A DNA stretch of 5,232 nt from Chitinophaga pinensis (lineage in GTDB: Bacteria; Bacteroidota; Bacteroidia; Flavobacteriales_D; Crocinitomicaceae). Positions 1 through 5,232 of this stretch are shown here, piece after piece. The notes beneath the pieces are model-generated. The model saw only the letters and a program-made list of their open reading frames with translations, did not search any database and was not told the DNA's origin. Both the position numbers and the translations under genes were made by a program. The stretch is taken from positions 1 to 5,232 of the forward strand of contig CAMATR010000168.1 in NCBI GenBank assembly GCA_945861175.1, in the 5' to 3' direction. The first letter of the stretch is position 1. Each line of letters begins with the position of its first letter.

Positions 1-1
1 T

Positions 2-877
2 GTGTTTACTTGTGTGATTTTATTCTTTGCTATTTTTCACCAAAATGGCGATGCATTAACTGTTTGGGCGGAGGATCATACCAACCGTAACATGTCTGAA
101 AGTGTAGCGAAGACTGCTGATAAAATTGGTATGGCGCAGGTGGTGATAAACAATGATGTAGTCTCTTCTGACGATGCTTCATTCAAACACACAATCGATT
201 CATTGAGAGCTGTTGAAGCAAAAATGCCAGCAATTTCACAAGAAGAAATTAAAGCGAAAGGTGCCTATTCTGAAAGCATTTCTCAATTAGAAAAATCTCG
301 AAAGTATTTTGAAACCTTGCCTAAGGACCAAGTTCCTGCAAAAGGTGAAGATCTTAAACTATACTCTACCGAATTGTATCAATCTATTAACCCATTCTGG
401 GTAGTGACATTGACCCCCGTGGTCGTTGGGATCTTTGGCTTCATGCGCAGAAGAAAGCGTGAGCCGTCAACACCTACTAAAATTGCAATCGGATTAATAA
501 TTACTGCTCTATCTGCATTGGTGATGGTTGGTGCTGTATTTGCAACAAATGACATGTCCGCAAAAGCCAGTTCAATGTGGTTGTTTGCGTCTTATGGAGT
601 TATTACAATCGGCGAATTGTGCTTGTCACCAATGGGATTGTCACTCGTTTCGAAGCTTTCACCACCTAGAATCACAGCACTTATGATGGGAGGTTTCTTC
701 CTTGCTATTTCAGTAGGAAATAAACTTTCTGGAATGTTGTCTAGTTTATGGGAAACAATTCCTGAAAAACAAAATTTCTTCTACCTCAACTTTGGATTGG
801 TTATGGGAGCAGCCTTACTCATGTTCCTGATGCTAAAGTGGTTGAACAAGGTAATGAAAGAAAATAACGTTATTTAA
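2..877 (+). CDS. POT/PTR family proton-coupled peptide transporter, C-terminal part (5' end outside window)
   Basis: This is the C-terminal 291 residues of an inner-membrane importer of the proton-dependent oligopeptide transporter family (MFS superfamily). It begins inside TM7; the N-terminal half lies upstream of the window, so the GTG at base 2 is an internal codon. Seen: the TM7 motif IFHQNGDALTVWA (fragment residues 11-23), TM8 starting near PFWVVTLTP (131-139), a basic cytoplasmic loop (RRRKREPS, 149-156), the hallmark GELCLSPMGLSLVSKLSP (204-221) with its conserved Glu205, and a last helix near 259-283. Two oddities stand out. His13 sits where POT proteins usually have the Glu of an EQxG motif. 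The TM7-TM8 loop has about 108 residues, against about 24 in the paralogue downstream, and looks hydrophilic and helical (about 55-120). By family topology that loop is periplasmic. An intrinsic terminator follows the stop immediately. The family call is secure; the substrate (di- or tripeptides) is inferred from the family. Confidence 0.93.
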   Translation: MFTCVILFFAIFHQNGDALTVWAEDHTNRNMSESVAKTADKIGMAQVVINNDVVSSDDASFKHTIDSLRAVEAKMPAISQEEIKAKGAYSESISQLEKSRKYFETLPKDQVPAKGEDLKLYSTELYQSINPFWVVTLTPVVVGIFGFMRRRKREPSTPTKIAIGLIITALSALVMVGAVFATNDMSAKASSMWLFASYGVITIGELCLSPMGLSLVSKLSPPRITALMMGGFFLAISVGNKLSGMLSSLWETIPEKQNFFYLNFGLVMGAALLMFLMLKWLNKVMKENNVI

Positions 878-881
878 ATTT

Positions 882-904
882 AAAGACCCTTCGGGGTCTT
901 TTTT
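882..904 (+). terminator. Intrinsic terminator with UUCG tetraloop between the two POT genes
   Basis: AAAGACCC (882-889) pairs perfectly with GGGTCTTT (894-901) around a TTCG loop (890-893). The loop is closed by a C-G pair, the extra-stable C(UUCG)G tetraloop. The run of six T at 899-904 overlaps the 3' arm and gives the U tract. It begins four bases after the stop codon of the upstream transporter and ends 16 bases before the ATG of the next one. It should therefore end, or partly attenuate, the first gene's transcript. Confidence 0.92.
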
Positions 905-920
905 GCGATACATACTTAAC

Positions 921-2405
921 ATGGAAAATAAAATTACACTCGAATCAATTCAAAGTTTTGAAGGAAAATACCCAAAACAACTCTGGTATTTATTTTTTAC
1001 TGAGATGTGGGAGCGATTCTGTTTTTATGGAATGCGAGGGGTATTAACCTTCTTTATGGTTGATCAGCTTTTATTACCTGAAGGTGCAGCTAATTTGCAA
1101 TACGGCGCAATACAAGCATTCGTATACGCCTTTACTTTTATTGGTGGAATTTTTGCTGATAAGGTATTGGGTTTCAAGAAATCTTTATTTTTTGGGGGTA
1201 TCGTTATGGTAATTGGAAATATGTTAATTGCATTTTCTCCTCAGGACTTATTCTACTATGGAATAGCTTTTTCGATTATAGGCACCGGTTTCTTTAAACC
1301 AAATGTATCTTCTATGGTCGGTGAATTGTACCATGAAAAAGATGGCAGAAGAGATGCTGGTTATGGGTTATTCTATGCGGGAATAAATGTTGGAGGATTA
1401 CTTGGTGGCGCGTTATGTATTTTTCTCGGAAAATACTATTCTTGGAACCTTTGCTTTTTAGCAGCTGCAATAGTGATGGTTATTGGATTACTAACTTTCT
1501 TGTTCACTAAAAAGCACCTAGGACCGATTGGGGATTCACCGTTGTTAAATCATACTAGTTCGAAAAGAATGATCTTTGAAATAGCAGTTTATGCGGGCTC
1601 TTTGTTGAGTATTCCTCTTATTTTTATTATGGTTCAAAAGACAGAGTACACTGATTATTTTATGTATTCAATTGGTCTTACAGCTCTGGGATATTTTATT
1701 TATGAATTACTTCGTATCGCTGATGCTCAAGCGCGAAAAAAATTGTTAGCAGCATTTTCATTTATCTTTTTCTATTTTCTTTTTAATGCGATTTATGAGC
1801 AAAGTGGGGGTTCACTTTCATTATTTGCTATGGATAATCTCGATAGTAATCTTGCAGGACTCACTATAGATCCGAATATTGTAAACAATAGTTCCAATAC
1901 TTTTTTTGTTATCGTACTTAGTCCTCTTATTGGTTTGTTATGGTTAGGTATGGCAAAGCGGAAAATTGAGCCGAGTACTTTGATGAAATTTGGATACGGG
2001 TTCCTCTTTTTAGCAGCTTCTTTCTATCTTTTTTATTACACAAAGTTCTTTTCGAATGGCAAAGGTGTGGCCTCATTGAATGTATTTACTGTTGCTTATT
2101 TTGTAACTACAATAGGGGAATTATGCCTGGGCCCAATCGGAATGTCTGTAATTACAAAGTTGTCCCCAAAACGATTATTTGGAATGATGATGGGGTTATG
2201 GTTTTTAGCCAGCGCTTTTGGACAGCTAGCAGCCGGTAAATTAGGAGCTTCAATTGCAAAAATAGATGAGCAGGCGAATTTGAGTGAAAAACTTACGGCA
2301 TATACTGATGGATATTTTCAGTTGGCGAATTATGCCTTAATTTCTGGCGTGGTGTTGATTGCAATCACACCTTTAATTAAACGATTGATGGGAGAGGTCA
2401 AATAA
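921..2405 (+). CDS. POT/PTR family proton-coupled di-/tripeptide transporter (complete)
   Basis: A 494-residue inner-membrane peptide:proton symporter with the usual bacterial POT length. Seen in order: the TM1 motif ExxERF (Glu28, Glu31, Arg32) followed by Phe35-Tyr36, so the usual YY pair is FY; an MFS motif A-like GGIFADKVLGFKK (75-87); the PTR2 signature GTGFFKPNVSSMVGELY (121-137) with Lys126; DAGYGLFYAGINVGG (145-159); two extra helices between the six-helix halves (about 217-238 and 247-263), typical of bacterial POTs; TM7 NAIYEQSGGSL (289-299) with Glu293; and TM10 GELCLGPIGMSVITKLSP (399-416) with Glu400. All key proton- and salt-bridge-forming acidic and basic residues are therefore present. 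I chose ATG 921: the upstream in-frame TTG at 903 lies in the U tract of the preceding terminator and adds only six residues. There is no clear Shine-Dalgarno sequence. I see no good TAnnTTTG promoter in the 43-base gap, so expression may depend on read-through or on a promoter inside the upstream gene. Substrate specificity is inferred. Confidence 0.95.
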   Translation: MENKITLESIQSFEGKYPKQLWYLFFTEMWERFCFYGMRGVLTFFMVDQLLLPEGAANLQYGAIQAFVYAFTFIGGIFADKVLGFKKSLFFGGIVMVIGNMLIAFSPQDLFYYGIAFSIIGTGFFKPNVSSMVGELYHEKDGRRDAGYGLFYAGINVGGLLGGALCIFLGKYYSWNLCFLAAAIVMVIGLLTFLFTKKHLGPIGDSPLLNHTSSKRMIFEIAVYAGSLLSIPLIFIMVQKTEYTDYFMYSIGLTALGYFIYELLRIADAQARKKLLAAFSFIFFYFLFNAIYEQSGGSLSLFAMDNLDSNLAGLTIDPNIVNNSSNTFFVIVLSPLIGLLWLGMAKRKIEPSTLMKFGYGFLFLAASFYLFYYTKFFSNGKGVASLNVFTVAYFVTTIGELCLGPIGMSVITKLSPKRLFGMMMGLWFLASAFGQLAAGKLGASIAKIDEQANLSEKLTAYTDGYFQLANYALISGVVLIAITPLIKRLMGEVK

Positions 2406-2408
2406 AAA

Positions 2409-3020
2409 CTATTTTTTGTAATGCTTTTTCATTGCATCAATTAGTGTTTTATTTCCGTCATTCTTTTCTAAATCTTGAATGATTGCATCATAATCAGCGG
2501 GGTTTCTATTTTGAGAAAGTTTATAGGAAGCCTCAGTTCGATATGTGTTGAATCGAAAACAAAGAATTTCTTTTTTGTATTCTTCCACTAGTTTAGGCGG
2601 AAGTTTTTGATATTCTTTTTTGATTTCTCGATCCTTCTCATGATGGCTCATTAATTGTGAAAGATGTAATTCAGTTTCTTCATCATTTAAATGGCTTATT
2701 CTGCCATAAACGTGAATGGCTTGATAATTCCATGTAGGAACATTTTCATGCCCGTAAACAGAAGAGCTAATATATCCATTTGGTCCCTGGAATATAATCA
2801 TGGCATTATTACCCTTTCTCAAAAGAGTACATTGATTATTTGCTCTCGAAATATGCCCTTCAAGCACTAATGGGTCTTCTTCACGAACATAAAAGGGTAA
2901 GTGAGAGGCAATTGGTTCGAGATTCGAAGAAGTTGAGATTAATGTACCTAGAACATTCGATTTTATAAAATCCAATTGTTCTTTTGGATCTTCTATTTTG
3001 AATTCTTTTGGAGTGTACAT
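2409..3020 (-). CDS. PaiB-type FMN-binding split-barrel protein (annotated in the family as negative transcriptional regulator)
   Basis: A 203-residue protein of the PaiB family (flavin-reductase-like, FMN-binding split barrel). Seen: the N-terminal MYTPKEF, SHLPF (39-43), GHISRANNQ (55-63), IFQGPNGYISSSVY (76-89), the strongly conserved VPTWNYQAIHVYG (94-106), and YKLSQNR (166-172), followed by a charged C-terminal helix. Length and motif order match full-length family members. YISSSVY replaces the more usual YISPSWY-type segment, a mild divergence in a loop near the expected flavin site. Bacillus subtilis PaiB is linked to negative control of sporulation and protease genes, but no helix-turn-helix is visible here. 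A flavin-dependent or stress role is as likely as regulation, and the real function is unknown. The gene lies 28 bases downstream of the ABC exporter on the same strand with no visible promoter in between, so co-transcription is likely. The start is the ATG at 3020, directly preceding the family's N-terminal motif. Confidence 0.9.
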   Translation of the reverse strand: MYTPKEFKIEDPKEQLDFIKSNVLGTLISTSSNLEPIASHLPFYVREEDPLVLEGHISRANNQCTLLRKGNNAMIIFQGPNGYISSSVYGHENVPTWNYQAIHVYGRISHLNDEETELHLSQLMSHHEKDREIKKEYQKLPPKLVEEYKKEILCFRFNTYRTEASYKLSQNRNPADYDAIIQDLEKNDGNKTLIDAMKKHYKK

Positions 3021-3048
3021 ATTCTAAAGATTCAATACGTTTTAAAAT

Positions 3049-4872
3049 TTAATTGACTTCTATGCCTTGCATCTCAACAAGATTAAAATAGATGCCTTTA
3101 GCTTGAATCAATTGCTCATGAGTACCTTCTTCTGCGATAATTCCCTGGTTGATAACAAGGATTTTGTCAGCATTCATTATTGTTGAGAGTCGGTGAGCAA
3201 TAACAAAAGAAGTTCGACCAACCATTAGTTTGTCCAATGCATCTTGAACTAATTTTTCAGATTCAGAATCAAGTGCTGAAGTAGCTTCGTCTAGGATAAG
3301 GATGGTCGGGTCTTTAATAATTGCCCTAGCAATAGCAATGCGTTGCTTTTGACCACCAGAAAGCTGTATTCCGCGATCTCCAACCTGTGTATTCAATCCC
3401 TCGGGGAAGGATTTGATGAATTCCCAAGCATTTGCCTTTTTCGCCGCTTCTTCGATTTGTTCTTGAGTAGCGTTTGTGTTTCCGAAAAGAATGTTTTCAC
3501 TTATTGTACCAGCAAATAAAATTACCTCTTGAGGAACAATTGCAATGTGGTCGCGTAAGTGTTCTATTTCCAATTGTTGCAGCGACACATTGTCAATTAA
3601 AATTTGTCCATCAGAAACGGAATAGTAATTCAACAATAAAGAAGAAATAGTTGACTTGCCTGATCCTGAAGGTCCCACTAGCGCAATAGTTTCGTTGCTA
3701 CGAGCTTCAAAACTTATTCCTTTTAGAACACTGATATCACTGCGCTGTGGGTAGCTGAATTGTACATTTTTAAACTCAACAGCACCTGTGATAGTTGGCT
3801 TTTCCTTTCCGTTATACAATTGTCTTTCGTCATCTCTTCCGATAATTTCCATTAAATTTTCTGTAGCACCAATTGACTTTTGAATACTCGCATATAAATC
3901 AGGAAGTGAACCGATAGAGGCACCCATCATTATGGTGTACATGATAAACGAAAAGAAGTCAGTAGAAGACAATTCAGGGTTAGGGCCTTGCGTCATCAAT
4001 AACCCTCGCCAAATAATAAACACAATTGCTCCAAACAGGCAGAAGATGATGAAAGAGACGAACAAACCTCTCCACAAGCCACTTTTTACGTTTAGCGAAC
4101 GAATTTCTTCAATTGCCTTTTCATAATGCCCAAGAATAAACACCTCGTTTGTGAATGATTTCACATTCGATATTCCGGTCAATGCTTCTTCAATGATTGA
4201 GTTAGATGTGGCAGCTTGATCTTGCGCTTTTTTTGAAAGTTTTCGAATAAAGCGTCCAAAAAAGACTGCAATTACGGCCATTACTGGAACTGTAGCCAGC
4301 ATTATTAATGCTAATTTCCATGAAAAGATTAATATGAATGCAATCCCTCCAACAATGATTACTATTTGGCGAAAAAATTCAGCAATTGTAGTTTTTAAAG
4401 TTTCTTGAATTTGTGTTATATCAGAGGATATTCTGCTAGTTAATTCGCCAACCTTATTTTGATTGAAGAAATCCATTGGCATATAAATCAGCTTCGAGAA
4501 GGCTGCTTTACGTATATCTCTTAATGCATTTTCTGTGACATTCGTGAATATAACAACCCTGAAATAGGAAAATACCGATTGAGCTGCGAACAAAACGAAT
4601 AATGCTATAGCAACATCGTTTATATTGCGCATATTGATCAGCTTTATAGAATCAGAAAGTGAACTTGTTGCACTGCCTGAACCACCACCTAAAAGTTGCC
4701 CCATCATGAAAGGGAATATTAAACCAACAGAAGTGGATAAAATAAGGAATACCCAACCAATCAAGAAAGCGAAGCGATAAGGGCGTAAATAGTTAAATAT
4801 TCCCTTTGCCTTTTGAATACTATCTTTTGAAAGTTTGACTTTCTCGGTTTTCTTTTTCTTTGGCCTCAACAT
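3049..4872 (-). CDS. MsbA/BmrA-type ABC exporter half-transporter (fused membrane and ATPase domains)
   Basis: A 607-residue inner-membrane ABC exporter that should work as a homodimer, moving lipids, lipopolysaccharide precursors or hydrophobic drugs outward. Seen: a Lys-rich cytoplasmic N-terminus, then six membrane helices (roughly 34-62, 86-112, 165-184, 187-206, 268-290, 305-325). The nucleotide-binding domain follows: A-loop Tyr374, Walker A GPSGSGKST (400-408), Q-loop Gln448, signature LSGGQ (504-508), Walker B ILILDE with catalytic Glu529, D-loop SALD (532-535) and H-loop His560. Every catalytic element is intact. An in-frame TTG at 4896 would add eight residues, but it overlaps the promoter -7 box at 4894-4901, so I use the ATG at 4872, which opens MLRPKKKK. 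It leads a probable two-gene transcript with the PaiB-like gene and is divergent from rpmH. The substrate cannot be read from the sequence. msbA is possible, but no symbol is assigned because this subfamily has many paralogues in Bacteroidota. Confidence 0.94.
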   Translation of the reverse strand: MLRPKKKKTEKVKLSKDSIQKAKGIFNYLRPYRFAFLIGWVFLILSTSVGLIFPFMMGQLLGGGSGSATSSLSDSIKLINMRNINDVAIALFVLFAAQSVFSYFRVVIFTNVTENALRDIRKAAFSKLIYMPMDFFNQNKVGELTSRISSDITQIQETLKTTIAEFFRQIVIIVGGIAFILIFSWKLALIMLATVPVMAVIAVFFGRFIRKLSKKAQDQAATSNSIIEEALTGISNVKSFTNEVFILGHYEKAIEEIRSLNVKSGLWRGLFVSFIIFCLFGAIVFIIWRGLLMTQGPNPELSSTDFFSFIMYTIMMGASIGSLPDLYASIQKSIGATENLMEIIGRDDERQLYNGKEKPTITGAVEFKNVQFSYPQRSDISVLKGISFEARSNETIALVGPSGSGKSTISSLLLNYYSVSDGQILIDNVSLQQLEIEHLRDHIAIVPQEVILFAGTISENILFGNTNATQEQIEEAAKKANAWEFIKSFPEGLNTQVGDRGIQLSGGQKQRIAIARAIIKDPTILILDEATSALDSESEKLVQDALDKLMVGRTSFVIAHRLSTIMNADKILVINQGIIAEEGTHEQLIQAKGIYFNLVEMQGIEVN

Positions 4873-4893
4873 TTTTTTATCCCATGTGGATTG

Positions 4894-4901
4894 CAAAAAT
4901 A
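4894..4901 (-). promoter_or_regulatory. Bacteroidota-type promoter -7 box for the ABC exporter
   Basis: Read on the minus strand this is TATTTTTG, a full match to the Bacteroidota sigma-70 (sigma-ABfr) -7 consensus TAnnTTTG. It lies 21 bases before the chosen ATG (4872), which predicts a short leader of roughly 15 bases. No TTG is present at the expected -33 distance (around 4919-4925), only a T-rich run, so the -33 part is weak. The box overlaps the alternative TTG start at 4896 and argues against it. Confidence 0.6.
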
Positions 4902-4952
4902 CATTTACCTCTTAGGAAAAAATTGTTTTTTTGCTTTTTTATTTTGAAAGAG

Positions 4953-4982
4953 TTTGATTTTTCCGAAAATCAGCTATCTTTG
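4953..4982 (+). promoter_or_regulatory. Bacteroidota-type promoter for rpmH (-33 TTTG, -7 TATCTTTG)
   Basis: TTTG at 4953-4956 and TATCTTTG at 4975-4982 are separated by 18 bases. This matches the Bacteroidota housekeeping promoter pattern (TTTG near -33, TAnnTTTG near -7). The predicted start of transcription is a few bases after 4982, giving a leader of about 40 bases before the rpmH ATG. Long T tracts (about 4924-4945) lie just upstream of the -33 box and could act as an upstream stimulating element, as is common for ribosomal protein genes; that last point is inference. Confidence 0.75.
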
Positions 4983-5027
4983 CAATCCGAATTTTTGAGA
5001 AAAAACGCAATTAAAGAATAGTAGGTC

Positions 5028-5186
5028 ATGAAAAGAACGTTTCAACCGTCAGTAAGAAAAAGAAGAAACAAGCATGGTTTCCGAAGCCGAATGGCAACCA
5101 AAAATGGTCGTCGTGTGCTGGCGTCTCGTCGTCGTAAAGGCAGAAAGAAACTTACTGTTTCTGATGAGCCAATGCACAAGCGTTAA
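5028..5186 (+). CDS. rpmH: 50S ribosomal protein L34
   Basis: This 52-residue, highly basic protein is a structural component of the large ribosomal subunit that binds 23S rRNA. Seen: the L34 core [18 protein letters not shown], then [24 protein letters not shown], which is the conserved pattern along its whole length. The C-terminal extension SDEPMHKR, beyond the roughly 44-residue minimal L34, resembles the Bacteroidota form. The ATG at 5028 directly opens the conserved MKRTFQPS start. There is no usable Shine-Dalgarno sequence: AGG at 5023-5025 is too close to the ATG. It has its own promoter about 45 bases upstream and is divergent from the ABC exporter. In many bacteria rnpA follows rpmH, and a possible start is seen at 5218. 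Confidence 0.98.
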   Translation: MKRTFQPSVRKRRNKHGFRSRMATKNGRRVLASRRRKGRKKLTVSDEPMHKR

Positions 5187-5217
5187 TTGAAACGTTTGAC
5201 TGGAAATATGTCAACCG

Positions 5218-5232
5218 ATGCCTTTTAGGTAT
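5218..5232 (+). CDS. Possible first codons of the gene after rpmH (candidate rnpA), cut by window end
   Basis: After the rpmH stop there are 31 bases and then an ATG at 5218 that stays open to the window edge, reading MPFRY. An earlier ATG at 5208 hits TAG after six codons, and a TTG at 5187 ends at the same TAG. The suggestion of rnpA (RNase P protein component) rests on the common rpmH-rnpA order and on RnpA proteins often opening with a short aromatic and basic stretch. Five codons cannot prove identity. Confidence 0.25.

Larger units (their letters stand above)
4888..4988. repeat. Inverted repeat formed by the two divergent promoters (arms 4888-4901 and 4975-4988)
   Basis: The arm at 4975-4988 reads TATCTTTGCAATCC. 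The arm at 4888-4901, read on the minus strand, is TATTTTTGCAATCC. They agree at 13 of 14 positions and are separated by 73 bases of A/T-tract DNA. The first eight bases of each arm are the -7 box; the shared GCAATCC lies between the box and the predicted start of transcription. The arms are too far apart for a likely cruciform, so shared promoter architecture or a common regulator is the simpler reading. Confidence 0.6.

Noticed and set aside
2..877. First POT as a truncated pseudogene beginning at GTG in base 2
   Set aside because: The frame is open through the window's first bases and begins mid-TM7; the truncation is due to the window edge, with no sign of a break.
875..882. TAAATTTA as a -7 box for the second POT gene
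   Set aside because: The last base does not match TAnnTTTG, no -33 TTG is at the right distance (the nearest, at 842-844, is 30 bases away), and it would place the terminator in the leader.
903..920. TTG start at 903 for the second POT gene
   Set aside because: It lies in the U tract of the terminator hairpin and adds six residues (MRYILN) unlike a POT start; the ATG at 921 fits better.
2400..2418. A/T-only hairpin at the convergent junction (AAAAACTATTTTT)
   Set aside because: The stem is about five A-T pairs with no G-C pair; too weak to call a terminator.
3932..4126. 64-codon plus-strand reading frame
   Set aside because: It is wholly inside the exporter gene on the opposite strand, encodes no recognisable motif and has no promoter or homologous feel; it is a shadow frame.
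1..5232. Mobile element, CRISPR array, toxin-antitoxin or phage genes, tRNA or rRNA
   Set aside because: I saw no transposase or integrase motifs, no regularly spaced repeats, no tRNA-like cloverleaf and no gap longer than 155 bases outside genes.

Overview
The window looks like an ordinary chromosomal segment from the phylum Bacteroidota, most likely the class Flavobacteriia (order Flavobacteriales). The evidence is A+T-rich DNA, start codons without Shine-Dalgarno sequences, promoter boxes of the Bacteroidota TAnnTTTG type, a ribosomal protein L34 ending in [11 protein letters not shown], and tandem POT peptide transporters. I cannot name a genus.

Layout from left to right. Bases 2-877 (+) are the C-terminal half of a proton-dependent oligopeptide transporter (POT/PTR family), cut by the window edge. 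A strong C(UUCG)G intrinsic terminator follows at 882-904. Bases 921-2405 (+) are a second, complete POT transporter, paralogous to the first. It meets tail to tail, with 3 bases between stops, a minus-strand pair: a PaiB-type FMN-binding split-barrel protein (2409-3020) and, upstream of it, an MsbA/BmrA-type half-size ABC exporter (3049-4872). The 155-base region 4873-5027 is a divergent promoter region serving the exporter pair on the left and rpmH (L34, 5028-5186) on the right. The last 46 bases may include the first codons of rnpA, but only five codons are visible.

How the genes fit together. The two POT proteins should import di- and tripeptides with protons across the inner membrane and are probably paralogues with different substrates or coupling. 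The exporter and PaiB-like gene are probably co-transcribed (28-base gap), but nothing in the sequence ties them to peptide uptake. rpmH is a translation housekeeping gene with its own promoter.

I found no mobile element, CRISPR array, tRNA, rRNA or new defence or biosynthetic system. The points most worth a second look are an inverted repeat of 14 bases (13 matching) formed by the two divergent promoters, a start-codon correction for the exporter that follows from it, the terminator placed inside the POT pair, and a Glu-to-His change with a roughly 84-residue periplasmic insertion in the first POT protein.
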